Origin: Sulfuritalea sp.
GTDB taxonomy: Bacteria; Pseudomonadota; Gammaproteobacteria; Burkholderiales; Rhodocyclaceae
Assembly: GCA_016716965.1 (NCBI GenBank)
Contig: JADJUP010000026.1
Location: forward strand, 1-64,000
Direction: 5' to 3'
DNA: 64,000 bases
Positions 39,176-47,793 of the stretch are shown piece after piece; the first letter of the stretch is position 1; each line of letters opens with the position of its first letter. Made by a program: the position numbers and the translations under genes. The notes beneath the pieces are model-generated. The model worked only from the letters and a program-made list of their open reading frames with translations, had not been told where the DNA came from and made no database searches.

Positions 39176-40117
39176 ATGGGAATTTTATCCGGCCTGGGCC
39201 ATTTGCTGGGGTCGAAGCCGCCACCGGAAAAGTCGCTGCGCCTCGCCATCGAGCACGCGGTGGAGGCCGTCGATCCGCGGCTCAAGGCCGTGTCGGATTA
39301 CGAGCGGCGCCTGGCGCCGGCGGTGGGCCATGCGCTGGTCCATTGTGCGGCGCTGGCGGAGCAGGTCCCCGGTCCGGTCGACATCGATACGCGCGCCTTT
39401 GCCACGAACCCGCTGGTGCATGCGCTGTTCGCGACGCCGGACGATATCGCCGACATGCTGGGCAAGAGCCGCGAACTGCGCGAGTTTCTGGCCGATCCTG
39501 CGCATGCCATGCACGATGAATTCTTCGCCCTGCTCGGCATGCGCCGCCGCGAAAAGGCCATCAACGGCATGGCCGTGAACGGCGACGTGGTGCAGCATGG
39601 TGTGGCCCAGCGCCTGCTGTATTTCGCCGACCACACACTGGCCGAACTCGGCACGGGACAGGAGGCCACCCGCCAGCGCCTGCAGGCGGCCGCCTTCGAT
39701 GGCCTCGCGCGCGGCTTCGCCGCCCGCGTCGAGGAATTGCGTCGCGAGCAGCGCGAGGCGCGCACCGCCTGGCAGACGGAGCGCGCGGCCGGCGGCGGGC
39801 GGCGCCAGTTGCTCGAAGCGCGCCAGCAAAAGGCCATCGCAGCGCTCGCCCCGGAGCGGCTGCTCGACGAGTTCGCCAAGTGGCTGGCGACGCCCGAGCA
39901 GCGGCTCTACCTGAAGCCGAACGAAGTGCGGGTGGATCGCATGGGGGTGATCGCGACTGCGGACGCAAACGGCGACGACGCCAGCACCCTGAGCTTTCCC
40001 GAACTGGTCGGGCGCGACCGGCGCCACTGGATCGTGCTGGTGGCGAGGATCCGCCGCGACGACGCGCGCGCCGCGCTGGAGCGCCGCGAGCAGGCCAACC
40101 GCTACCTGCTGATCTGA
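39176..40117 (+). CDS. Hypothetical protein
   Basis: A 313-residue, mainly helical soluble protein without signal or membrane segment. ATG 39176 follows GGAGAG. Visible features are EKSLRLAIEHAVEAVDPRLK near the N-terminus, a charged coiled-coil-like region around VEELRREQREARTAW, and a C-terminal part with RHWIVLVARIRRDDA. I do not recognise the family. It stands alone between the toxin-antitoxin pair and a convergent lipoyl-protein gene. Confidence 0.75.
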   Translation: MGILSGLGHLLGSKPPPEKSLRLAIEHAVEAVDPRLKAVSDYERRLAPAVGHALVHCAALAEQVPGPVDIDTRAFATNPLVHALFATPDDIADMLGKSRELREFLADPAHAMHDEFFALLGMRRREKAINGMAVNGDVVQHGVAQRLLYFADHTLAELGTGQEATRQRLQAAAFDGLARGFAARVEELRREQREARTAWQTERAAGGGRRQLLEARQQKAIAALAPERLLDEFAKWLATPEQRLYLKPNEVRVDRMGVIATADANGDDASTLSFPELVGRDRRHWIVLVARIRRDDARAALERREQANRYLLI

Positions 40118-40124
40118 TCCTCGC

Positions 40125-40394
40125 CTAATCGGCTTCGAGGGTCAGGATCAGCGCGCCTTCCGCGACGTGCTGCCCGGCCTCGACAAACACCTCGACCACG
40201 CGCCCCGCATGGGGCGACTGGATGTCCAGTGCCACCTTGCCGGTTTCCAGGGTGATGACATTGTCGTCGAACCGGACCAGGTCGCCCGGTGCGACCAGCA
40301 CGTCTTCCACCGTGACGTCGCCCTGCGCGCAACTGCCGCAGGTTTCCCAGCAGTCTGGATAGATCGGGATGCGGACTTCGACGAGCCGCGCCAT
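40125..40394 (-). CDS. Stand-alone lipoyl/biotinyl-domain protein with Cys motif
   Basis: An 89-residue single-domain protein. The fold is that of the lipoyl domain of 2-oxo acid dehydrogenase E2 subunits: VEDVLVAPGDLVRFDDNVIT, then the modified Lys53 in LETGKVALDIQSPHAG, then EAGQHVAEGALILTLEAD. An unusual Cys cluster, DCWETCGSC (Cys15, Cys19, Cys22), interrupts the first strand region where E2 domains have none. No E1, E2 core or E3 gene is adjacent. It could be a lipoylated carrier for another redox enzyme. Confidence 0.8.
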   Translation of the reverse strand: MARLVEVRIPIYPDCWETCGSCAQGDVTVEDVLVAPGDLVRFDDNVITLETGKVALDIQSPHAGRVVEVFVEAGQHVAEGALILTLEAD

Positions 40395-40589
40395 GGCCTC
40401 AGCGGGCCGGGCGCCGCCGGGGGGCGGTGCCGAAGGCGGGGATTGGTGCGGAGTGTTCGACAGCGTGCATGAGGGGAATTCTCCCACGAAGCGCAAGGCC
40501 CGGAGTGGCGCAGCGGCACCCGTGCAACTTTCCCGATGACGAAAAGCGGCGTGGACATATCCCTGGATACCGTCTCTCGCTCCGGTCGA

Positions 40590-40625
40590 GAAATAAAAAA
40601 GGCCAGCCCGAAGGCTGGCCTTTCG
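40590..40625 (-). terminator. Rho-independent terminator of yjcH-actP
   Basis: On the minus strand AAAGGCCAGCC, a short loop and GGCTGGCCTTT are followed by a run of T (the A-run at 40591-40600 on the plus strand). The stem lies at 40598-40623, just beyond the actP stop. Confidence 0.93.
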
Positions 40626-40645
40626 AAGTGCTGAACTACTGCTGC

Positions 40646-42328
40646 TTAGTGGCCGGATGCGCCCGAAGCGCCGACGCCGGTTTCCGAGCGGATCAGCTGG
40701 GCCGGGAACAGGGCACGTTCCTTGGCGGCTTGCGCGCTGTTGTCCATCTTGGAGACCAGGTAGATCACCACGAACGCGGCAGTCATCGAGAAGATGGCCG
40801 GCGACGCGTAGGGGAACATGGCCGTACCCTTGGCGTGGCCCAGCGAGACTTCCCACACGGCCGGCGACATGATGGTCAGCGCCACGGAGGAGATCAGGCC
40901 GACCGTACCGCCCGCGACCGCACCCTTGGTGGTGCAATCCTTCCACAGCACGGACATGAACAGCACCGGGAAGTTGGCCGAGCAGGCCACGGCGAAGGCC
41001 AGCATCACCATGAAGGCGACGTTTTCCTTCTCGAACACGATGCCCAGCAGCACGGCGAAGATGCCGAGGCAGACCGTCGTGATCTTCGACACGCGCAGTT
41101 CGGTGGCCGAATCCACGTTGCCATGACGCCACACAGAAGCGTACAGGTCATGCGACACCGCCGATGCGCCGGACAGGGTCAGGCCCGCCACCACCGCCAG
41201 GATCGTGGCGAAGGCCACGGCGGAGATGAAGCCCATGAACAGGTCGCCGCCCACAGCCTTGGACAGATGCACCGCCGCCATGTTGCCGCCGCCATTCAGG
41301 CCCTTGGCCACTTCGCCATTGACGAAGTAGTCGGCCGGGTTGGGGATCAGGTTGGTGATGGCGCCGAAACCGATGATGAAGGTCAGGATGTAGAAGTAGC
41401 CGATCCAGGTCGTCGCCCAGCCCACCGACTTGCGGGCTTCCTTGGCGCTCGGTACGGTGAAGAAGCGCATCAGGATGTGGGGCAGGCCGGCGGTACCGAA
41501 CATCAGTGCCATGCCGACGGAAATCGCTGACACCGGGTCGTTGATCAGCGCTCCCGGACCCATGATCGCGTCCTTCTTCGAATGCACTTCGACCGCCTTG
41601 CTGAACAGCGCTTCGGGGCTGAAGCCGAACTGGATCAGCACGGCGATGGCCATGAAGGTGGCGCCGGTCAGCAGCATTACCGCCTTGATGATCTGCACCC
41701 AGGTCGTCGCCGTCATGCCGCCGAACAGCACATAGATCATCATGATGCAGCCGACCATGCAGACCGCCACTAGGTAGTCTAGGCCGAACAGCAGCTTGAT
41801 CAGCTGGCCTGCACCCACCATCTGGGCGATCAGGTAGAAGGCCACCACCACCAGCGAGCCGCAGGCCGCGAAAGTGCGGATCGGACCCGCGTCGAAGCGG
41901 TAACCGGCGACGTCGGCGAAGGTGAATTTGCCCAGGTTGCGCAGGCGCTCGGCCATCAGGAAGGTGATGACCGGCCAGCCGACCAGCCAGCCGATCGAAA
42001 AGATCAGGCCGTCGAAGCCGGAGCCGAACACCAGGCCCGAGATACCGAGGAAGGACGCTGCGGACATGTAGTCACCGGCGATCGCGAGGCCGTTCTGGAA
42101 ACCGGTGATGCCGCCGCCGGCCGTGTAGAAGTCAGCCGCCGTCTTGGTTTTGGCGGCCGCCCACTTGGTGATCCACAGCGTGATGCCGACGAACAGGCCG
42201 AACATGACGATGGCCGTCCAGTTGGTGGCCTGCTTTTGCGCCTGGCCGAGGTCGGCGCCGGCTGCGAGAACAGCGCCCGCGGCCAGGAGGGCGGCAGCGC
42301 CGCCGAGGATGTGCTTGGCCTTGATCAC
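40646..42328 (-). CDS. actP: Cation/acetate symporter
   Basis: A 560-residue sodium:solute symporter with a cleavable-looking N-terminal hydrophobic segment and about 13 helices. The family motif region TAGGGITGFQNGLAIAGDYM and SAASFLGISGLVFG is typical of ActP. The later segment SAVAFATILAVVAGLTLSGA matches the sodium-binding helix of the family. The start is GTG 42328, which overlaps the stop of yjcH (GTGA). ActP imports acetate and other short monocarboxylates. Confidence 0.95.
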   Translation of the reverse strand: MIKAKHILGGAAALLAAGAVLAAGADLGQAQKQATNWTAIVMFGLFVGITLWITKWAAAKTKTAADFYTAGGGITGFQNGLAIAGDYMSAASFLGISGLVFGSGFDGLIFSIGWLVGWPVITFLMAERLRNLGKFTFADVAGYRFDAGPIRTFAACGSLVVVAFYLIAQMVGAGQLIKLLFGLDYLVAVCMVGCIMMIYVLFGGMTATTWVQIIKAVMLLTGATFMAIAVLIQFGFSPEALFSKAVEVHSKKDAIMGPGALINDPVSAISVGMALMFGTAGLPHILMRFFTVPSAKEARKSVGWATTWIGYFYILTFIIGFGAITNLIPNPADYFVNGEVAKGLNGGGNMAAVHLSKAVGGDLFMGFISAVAFATILAVVAGLTLSGASAVSHDLYASVWRHGNVDSATELRVSKITTVCLGIFAVLLGIVFEKENVAFMVMLAFAVACSANFPVLFMSVLWKDCTTKGAVAGGTVGLISSVALTIMSPAVWEVSLGHAKGTAMFPYASPAIFSMTAAFVVIYLVSKMDNSAQAAKERALFPAQLIRSETGVGASGASGH

Positions 42329-42639
42329 TTGGAAGCCTCCCTTACGATTTCGTCCTTGGTCGCGTCGAACTCGTTGTTCGCGCGGCGGACATAGATGGCG
42401 GTGATGATGATGGTGAAGACGAGGACGCCGACGCCGAGCGGAATTCCGATCGAGGTCACGGCGCCCGCGCTGATCTTGGTCGCCAGGAACTGCTTGTTGA
42501 AGGCAACCAGCAGGATGTAGCCGAAATAAACGACCATCATCATGATCGACAGCACGATCGAGTAGTTGTTGCGCATTTTTACGAATTGCATGAACTTCGG
42601 ATTTTTCTGAATCCGTTCGACGATATCTTCTTCTTTCAT
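42325..42639 (-). CDS. yjcH: DUF485 membrane protein (YjcH)
   Basis: A 104-residue protein with two transmembrane helices and a short soluble N-terminus (IVERIQKNPKFMQFVKMRNN). It belongs to the DUF485 family that nearly always precedes actP. ATG 42639 follows a strong ribosome-binding site (GGAGGA). Its exact role is unknown; it probably assists or regulates the symporter. The upstream region carries an array of direct repeats. Confidence 0.93.
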   Translation of the reverse strand: MKEEDIVERIQKNPKFMQFVKMRNNYSIVLSIMMMVVYFGYILLVAFNKQFLATKISAGAVTSIGIPLGVGVLVFTIIITAIYVRRANNEFDATKDEIVREASK

Positions 42640-42714
42640 GGTTTCCTCCGGAGGATGGAAGGGATTGTTTAAGTAACAATTAGTGCATTTGCAACGCATC
42701 ATTCTAGGTAGCGC

Positions 42715-42782
42715 CGCTTACTGAGCGCTTACCTTTTCGGCAAAAAACGTCAGTAAAATAAAGACTTACGGTAGACTTACCG
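42715..42782 (-). promoter_or_regulatory. Candidate response-regulator binding array upstream of yjcH-actP
   Basis: Two pairs of direct repeats with 11-bp spacing are visible on the plus strand: CGCTTAC at 42715 and 42726, and GACTTAC at 42763 and 42774. The second pair overlaps the palindrome CGGTAGACTTACCG (42769-42782). OmpR/PhoB-type regulators bind tandem repeats of this spacing. A -10-like TAGAAT (42706-42701, minus strand) lies just downstream with a poor -35, as for an activator-dependent promoter. Confidence 0.6.
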
Positions 42783-42871
42783 AATCTTGTCGACATGGGT
42801 GTCGGCGCCTCGCGCTAGCTGCGAGGCCTTGTCTGGAATGATTGCGGCGGCCGGCGGATTCGGCCGCGGGT

Positions 42872-44182
42872 TCAGGCGCGGGTGAGGCTTGCCCCGGGGA
42901 AACGGACGCGGACGCTAAGCCCGCCAGCGCTGCCGTCGTCGAGCGTGACTCGGCCACCGTGGCTCTCGGCGACTTCCTTGACGATGGCCAGCCCCAGTCC
43001 GCTGCCGGGGGTCTCGGCGCCGGCCAGGCGGTGGAAGCGCTCGAAGGCGCGCTCGCGGGCCGCGGCGGGGATGCCGGGGCCGTCGTCGCTGACCGTCAGC
43101 ACTGCAGCGTCGCCATCGAGCGCCAGCTCGACGTCGACGCGGCCGCCCGGCCGGCCATAACGCAGTGCGTTGTCGACCAGGTTGCCGAGCAGCGCGCGCA
43201 GGCCTTCCGCATGACCCTCGATTTGCAGCGCGGCGCAGGCGCCGACGCCGAGGTCGATGTCGCGCGAATCCGCGATCACAGATTGCTCGGCGACGACCTG
43301 CCTGACCAATGTGTCGAGCTGCACCGCGCCCCGGGGCGATGCCTGCGCGCCGGATTCAATGCGTGCCAGCAGCAGCAGCTGGCTGACCAGGTGCGAAGCC
43401 CGGTCCACGCTCACGGCCAGCATCTCCAGCGCCTCCCGATCCACCTGCTGGCGCCCGGAGGCGAGCGCCACCTGGGTCTGCAGCTTGATCGCCGTCAGCG
43501 GCGTGCGCAACTCGTGTGCGGCATCGGCGACGAAGCGCGCCTGAGAGGCAAGCGCGTGGTCCAGGCGCGTCAGCAGGGCATTCAGGGTTTCCACCATGGG
43601 GGCGATTTCAGAGGGGAAACTGGAAGCCGGCAGTGCCTCAAGGCTGTTCGGGCTGCGCTTGCCGAGTTCGCTGCGGATCGCGCGCAAGGGGTCGAGCACC
43701 TCGCCGGTGCCCAGCCAGAACATTCCGCCGAGCACGCCGACCAGCACGGCGGCGGGAATCAGCAGCCAGATGCTGGTGTCGGCGAACATCAGGCGGCGAT
43801 TGGTGGTGCTGTTGGCCACCTGGGTAACCACGCCGTTGCGGGAAATGGCGAAGACGTGCCAGGTATCGCCGAGCCACTCGACGCTGTGCAGGCCGGGGGC
43901 CTGTCGCGGCAGGTTCAGGGCCGGATGCGACGAGTAGCGCAGCTGGCCGCTGCTGTCCCAGGTCTGGGTGAGGATGTCGCCGGGCTGGTCGGGCTCGGCG
44001 CCTAAGGGCGTGGCGTCGGCGCCATGGCTGACGATGGAGTGGGCGATTTGCTCGAGGGCGTGGTCGCGCATCCTGTTGAAGCCATTCCAGGCCACCTCGT
44101 AGGTAATCAGGCTGACCAGGGCGGTGACCAGGACCAGCGAGCCGATCTGCCAGAGCAGCAACTGGCCGCGAATCGAATTCAA
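42872..44182 (-). CDS. Two-component sensor histidine kinase (QseC/TctE type)
   Basis: A 436-residue kinase with helices near 10-28 and 140-160 flanking a small periplasmic sensor that contains SVEWLGDTWHVFAISRNGVV, the pattern of the QseC/PmrB/TctE group. The phospho-accepting His is in FVADAAHELRTPLTA and the ATP-binding glycine boxes are DDGPGIP and GSGLGLAIVKEV. It is coupled to the response regulator gene by an ATGA overlap and lies upstream of yjcH-actP on the same strand. Confidence 0.92.
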   Translation of the reverse strand: MNSIRGQLLLWQIGSLVLVTALVSLITYEVAWNGFNRMRDHALEQIAHSIVSHGADATPLGAEPDQPGDILTQTWDSSGQLRYSSHPALNLPRQAPGLHSVEWLGDTWHVFAISRNGVVTQVANSTTNRRLMFADTSIWLLIPAAVLVGVLGGMFWLGTGEVLDPLRAIRSELGKRSPNSLEALPASSFPSEIAPMVETLNALLTRLDHALASQARFVADAAHELRTPLTAIKLQTQVALASGRQQVDREALEMLAVSVDRASHLVSQLLLLARIESGAQASPRGAVQLDTLVRQVVAEQSVIADSRDIDLGVGACAALQIEGHAEGLRALLGNLVDNALRYGRPGGRVDVELALDGDAAVLTVSDDGPGIPAAARERAFERFHRLAGAETPGSGLGLAIVKEVAESHGGRVTLDDGSAGGLSVRVRFPGASLTRA

Positions 44183-44838
44183 GCGGCCTTGGCGATCTTG
44201 TAGCCGACGCCGCGCACGTTGCGGATCCAGCCGTTGCCGAGCTTGCGCCGCAGGCGGTGGATCAGGACCTCGACTGCGTTGCTGGCGACTTCCTCGTCCC
44301 AGCCGTAAAGCCTTTCCTCGAGTTCGCGCAGCGCGATGACGGCCCCGGGCGTGGTCATCAAGGTCACCAGCAGCGCGAACTCGCGCGCCGACAGTTCGAC
44401 TTCCTCCTCGCCCAGCGTGACCAGGCGCGTGGCCGGGACCACGGTGAGCGTGCCCAGGCGCAATTCGCGGCCGCTGCTGCGGCCCCGCCGCAGCAGGGCG
44501 TGCGCCCGTGCCAGGAGTTCTTCGAAGTCGAAGGGCTTGACCAGGTAGTCGTCGGCGCCGCGGTTAAGCCCGGCCACGCGCTCGCTGACCGCGTCGCGCG
44601 CCGTGACGATCAGCACGGGAATGGTGCTGTCCCGTCCGCGCAGCTGCTCCAGCAGCTGCCAGCCGTCGAGTCCCGGCAGGCCGAGGTCGAGGATCAGCAG
44701 GGCGTAACCGCCCACCTTCAGGGCGGCGTCGGCGTCGTTGCCATCGCGTACCCAATCGACGGGGAATCCCGCCAGCCGCAGGCCTCGGGCGATGCCGTCG
44801 CCGATCTGGGGGTCGTCCTCTGCCAGCAGGACTTTCAT
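44179..44838 (-). CDS. OmpR-family response regulator (QseB/TctD type)
   Basis: A 219-residue transcription factor. The receiver has the acidic pair in LLAEDDPQIG, the phosphorylation site in LILDLGLPGLDG and Lys in YLVKPFDFEELLAR. The C-terminal winged helix ends NAVEVLIHRLRRKLG and IRNVRGVGYKI. Its gene precedes that of its kinase partner. The 11-bp-spaced repeats before yjcH are a natural candidate target. Confidence 0.95.
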   Translation of the reverse strand: MKVLLAEDDPQIGDGIARGLRLAGFPVDWVRDGNDADAALKVGGYALLILDLGLPGLDGWQLLEQLRGRDSTIPVLIVTARDAVSERVAGLNRGADDYLVKPFDFEELLARAHALLRRGRSSGRELRLGTLTVVPATRLVTLGEEEVELSAREFALLVTLMTTPGAVIALRELEERLYGWDEEVASNAVEVLIHRLRRKLGNGWIRNVRGVGYKIAKAA

Positions 44839-44942
44839 CGCAGGCCTTGCATCAATGAGGGGAAGGGATTGTCGCCATCGTCCGGGCGGATGTCAATCGG
44901 GTGATCCAGGGTGCATGATCCCGGCATGGGCCGGGCAGCGCG

Positions 44943-46298
44943 TCAGGGCGGTGCCTCGGCCTGGAGGAAGCGGGCGACGAAGGCGCCTTCGCAGCCCGGC
45001 GGCAGGGCAATGCGCACCACGTGGCCGCTGCCCGCGGCGACCGTAGCCGGCGCGCCCTCGCGATCGCGCATGGCCTCGATGACGAGTTCGAGGTTGCCCG
45101 CCGGGCGGATCAGCTCGATGCGGTCGCCCACTTCGAAATGGTTCTTCACCGCGATCTCGGCCAGGCCGTCGGCGCCGTAGCCGGTGACGTCGCCGACGTA
45201 CTGGCTGCGGCTGGATTCGGAACTGCCGCGCAGATAGTTCTGGTAGTCGCGGTCGGGGCGGCGCTCGTAGAAGCCGGCGGTGTAGCCGCGGTTGGCCAGG
45301 CCGTCGAGCTGGCCGACCAGGCGCGCGTCGAAGGGCCGCCCGGCGACGGCGTCGTCGATGGCCTGGCGGTAACTCTGGCAGGAGCGCGCGACGTAGTAGG
45401 GCGACTTGGTGCGGCCCTCGATCTTCAGCGAGTCGACGCCGATCTCGGCCAGCTTCGCCACGTATTCGATGGCGCGCAGGTCCTTCGAATTGAGGATGTA
45501 GCTGCCGTGCTCGTCCTCTTCGATCGGCATGTATTCGCCGGGACGTTCGCGTTCCTCGACCAGCCAGGCGCCGGGGCGGCGCAGCTTGCCGGGCGCGGCG
45601 CCCGCAAGAGTCGGCGCTGGCGGCACGGCGACCGGGCGTGGCGCGGCGAGATCGACATCGCCGCTGGCATCCTCGACGCCCTCATGGACCTTGTAGTCCC
45701 AGCGGCAGGAATTGGTGCAACTGCCCTGGTTGGGGTCGCGGTGGTTGAAGTAGCCGGAGAGCAGGCAGCGCCCCGAGTAGGCGATGCACAGCGCGCCATG
45801 GACGAAGACTTCCAGTTCCGTATCGGGACATTCCTGGCGGATCTCGGCGACTTCGTCGAGCGAGAGTTCGCGCGACAGGATCACGCGCGTGACGCCGGTG
45901 CTGCGCCAGAACTTCACCGCGGCGTGGTTCACGGTGTTGGCCTGCACCGAGAGGTGGATGGGCATCTGCGGCCAGCGTTCGCGGATCATCATCATCAGGC
46001 CGGGGTCGGCCATGATCAGCGCGTCGGGCTTGAGATCCAAGACCGGCGCCATGTCTTCCAGGTAGGTCTTGAGCTTGGCGTTGTGCGGCAGGATGTTGCT
46101 GACCAGATAGAACTTGCCGTTCCGCGCGTGGGTCAGCGCGATGCCTTCGGCGAGCTTGTCCAGGCTACCGAAATCGTTGTTGCGCACGCGCAGGCTGTAA
46201 CGCGGCTGGCCGGCGTAGATCGCCGTAGCGCCGAAATCCAGCGCGGTGCGCGCCATCTGCAGCGAACCCGCCGGGGCCAGCAGTTCGGGAGTCTTCAT
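44943..46298 (-). CDS. trhP: Peptidase U32-family tRNA hydroxylation protein
   Basis: A 451-residue homologue of E. coli YegQ/TrhP, which is needed for 5-hydroxyuridine at the wobble position of some tRNAs. The match is extensive: IYAGQPRYSLRVRNNDFG, NILPHNAKLKTYLEDM, IHLSVQANTVN, VFVHGALCIAYSGRCLLSGY and RDPNQGSCTNSCRW with the cluster Cys residues, then NSKDLRAIEYV. A linker region reads AVPPAPTLAGAAP and holds a 23-bp element. It is coupled to the upstream GST gene by ATGA, and its ribosome-binding region is occupied by another 23-bp element. Confidence 0.94.
   Translation of the reverse strand: MKTPELLAPAGSLQMARTALDFGATAIYAGQPRYSLRVRNNDFGSLDKLAEGIALTHARNGKFYLVSNILPHNAKLKTYLEDMAPVLDLKPDALIMADPGLMMMIRERWPQMPIHLSVQANTVNHAAVKFWRSTGVTRVILSRELSLDEVAEIRQECPDTELEVFVHGALCIAYSGRCLLSGYFNHRDPNQGSCTNSCRWDYKVHEGVEDASGDVDLAAPRPVAVPPAPTLAGAAPGKLRRPGAWLVEERERPGEYMPIEEDEHGSYILNSKDLRAIEYVAKLAEIGVDSLKIEGRTKSPYYVARSCQSYRQAIDDAVAGRPFDARLVGQLDGLANRGYTAGFYERRPDRDYQNYLRGSSESSRSQYVGDVTGYGADGLAEIAVKNHFEVGDRIELIRPAGNLELVIEAMRDREGAPATVAAGSGHVVRIALPPGCEGAFVARFLQAEAPP
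45607..45629 (+). repeat. 23-bp dispersed element, copy 13
   Basis: AGAGTCGGCGCTGGCG then GC and ACGGC, inside trhP, encoding AVPPAPTL in a linker. Confidence 0.9.
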
Positions 46299-46996
46299 CG
46301 AAGAGTCGGCGCCGGCGGTACGGCGCGCAGGTCGGCGGTCACCGTGCCGATTTGCGCCAGTTCGTCCTCATGCGACGGATCGCGGAAATCTTCCGCCAGG
46401 GCGGCGGTTTCCCATTCGCGCAGGGCGGGGTGGTCGAGCAGGCGGGCCGCATAGTCGCCGGCGGCTCCGCCCGGCGCGACACCGTAGCTGCGGAAACGGT
46501 AGGCGACCGGGGCGAAGAAGGCATCGGCCGCGGTGAACGCGGCGCCGGCCAGAAATGGGCCGCCGAAGCGCGCCAGCCCCTCGTTCCACAGGCCTTCGAT
46601 GCGGCCGATGTCGGCCAGCAGTGCCGGCGAACGCTGCTTCACCGCAACGCGCACGCCGATGTTCATGCCATGCAGCCGGCGCAGCGTGGTGAATCCGGAA
46701 TGCATCTCGGCGGCAGCGCATCGCGCCCAGGCGCGAGCGGCGGCATCGGCAGGCCAGACGCCGGGATGGCGCTCGGCGAGGTATTCGGCGATCGCCAGCG
46801 ACTCCCACACCACCGTATCGCCATCGACCAGCCAGGGCACCTTGCCCGCCGGCGAAAGCTGCCGAAAATCGGGTGCACTGCCGGGCGTGAAGGGGTGCAG
46901 CACCTCGTCGAAGGCGATGCCCAACGCGCGCATCAGCACCCAGGGCCGCAGCGACCACGAGGAATAGTTCTTGTTGGTGATGTGCAGTGTGTACAT
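46295..46996 (-). CDS. Glutathione S-transferase family protein (YfcF-like)
   Basis: A 233-residue protein with an N-terminal thioredoxin-like domain (NKNYSSWSLRPWVLMRALGI, the Ser-containing start of this GST group, and VPWLVDGDTVVWESLAIAEY, the glutathione-binding cis-Pro and ESLAI motifs) and an all-helical C-terminal domain. The protein ends ADLRAVPPAPTLR, the last residues being encoded by a 23-bp element that also carries into the start of trhP. Substrate unknown. Confidence 0.92.
   Translation of the reverse strand: MYTLHITNKNYSSWSLRPWVLMRALGIAFDEVLHPFTPGSAPDFRQLSPAGKVPWLVDGDTVVWESLAIAEYLAERHPGVWPADAAARAWARCAAAEMHSGFTTLRRLHGMNIGVRVAVKQRSPALLADIGRIEGLWNEGLARFGGPFLAGAAFTAADAFFAPVAYRFRSYGVAPGGAAGDYAARLLDHPALREWETAALAEDFRDPSHEDELAQIGTVTADLRAVPPAPTLR
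46302..46324 (+). repeat. 23-bp dispersed element, copy 14
   Basis: AGAGTCGGCGCCGGCG then GT and ACGGC. It encodes the C-terminal VPPAPTL of the GST and lies 3 nt upstream of the trhP start codon, where a ribosome-binding site would be. Confidence 0.9.
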
Positions 46997-47043
46997 GAGG
47001 CTTACCGTGAAAAACCGCCGCTTGCGAAGTCACTGGTGATGAC

Positions 47044-47185
47044 CGAGCGAAGCGAGCGGAATGGTAGCCCCGCCCTGGAAAGGGGGCGCAGGCGGGGTTT
47101 CGCGAAGCACTGCTTCGCGCCGCCGCAGCCGGCCGGCCATGCAGGGCCGGCCGTGGATCGGGGGTGGGGGGCCTTCAATTCGCCT
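47044..47185. repeat. About 141-bp multi-hairpin dispersed repeat, copy B
   Basis: Homologous along its length to 18003-18143, including the internal hairpin CGCGAAGCACTGCTTCGCG and the GGGGGTGGGGGGCCTT block; the hairpin around GGCCGGCC is better preserved here. It lies between the GST and gcvR genes, both leftward. Confidence 0.85.
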
Positions 47186-47230
47186 TTCGCGTATTTCATC
47201 CTCGGCGGGTGGCGCTCGGTGCCATGAGCG

Positions 47231-47755
47231 TTATGCCCGGATGGTTTCGTCCAGCGTGATATCGACCATCAGATCGTTCGAGATGCGTTCCAGTTCCCCG
47301 GTCAGCGCGCCGACATCGAGATCCGGCGCGGCGGTGAGTTCCGCCACGGCGTGGAACAGCACGGCAGCCGACATCGGTGCGCTGGAGGTATGGGTGGTCA
47401 GGCTTTCCACGTTGACCGCGTGGTTGGCCAACACTTGTGAAACTTCGCGCACGATGCCGATGCGGTCGTGGCCGACCAGCGCCAGCTTCAGTCGCCGTCC
47501 CGTGGGCGCCGACTTCTGCGTGGTGGCCGATTCGACAGTGACTTTCAGCCCGGCGAGCTGACCGAGCGCATCACGCAGCGCATCGGCTTGCGCGGCGTCG
47601 ACGCTGACCTCGACGATGCCGGCGAACTTGCCCGCCAATTGCGCCATCGAGGATTCCAGCCAGTTGCCCTGGTGGGCGCTGATCGCGGCGGAAAGCTCGC
47701 CGACCAGGCCGGGGCGGTCGTCGCCGATGACGGTGAGCACGAGATGGTGTGCCAT
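47231..47755 (-). CDS. gcvR: Glycine cleavage system regulator (two ACT domains)
   Basis: A 174-residue protein made of two ACT domains, the first beginning HLVLTVIGDDRPGLVGELSA and the second LKLALVGHDRIGIVREVSQV. This is the architecture of GcvR, which represses glycine cleavage genes in E. coli by binding the activator GcvA. No gcvA gene is in the window, and the gcv operon here also has a glycine riboswitch. The inter-domain linker (TTQKSAPTGRR) contains a 23-bp element. Confidence 0.85.
   Translation of the reverse strand: MAHHLVLTVIGDDRPGLVGELSAAISAHQGNWLESSMAQLAGKFAGIVEVSVDAAQADALRDALGQLAGLKVTVESATTQKSAPTGRRLKLALVGHDRIGIVREVSQVLANHAVNVESLTTHTSSAPMSAAVLFHAVAELTAAPDLDVGALTGELERISNDLMVDITLDETIRA
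47494..47516 (-). repeat. 23-bp dispersed element, copy 15 (diverged)
   Basis: GCCGTCCCGTGGGCGCCG then ACTTC on the plus strand, about 19 of 23 consensus positions. It is read as QKSAPTGR in the GcvR linker, a different frame from most copies. Confidence 0.65.
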
Positions 47756-47793
47756 GTTTGCCTTATGGAGATATGTTCAGAAATGAGGGCACT

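Noticed and set aside
40655..40690. GAAGCGCCGACGCCGG in the actP 3' end as a copy of the dispersed element
   Set aside because: It has the partial core in a Gly/Ala/Ser-rich tail with too many mismatches.
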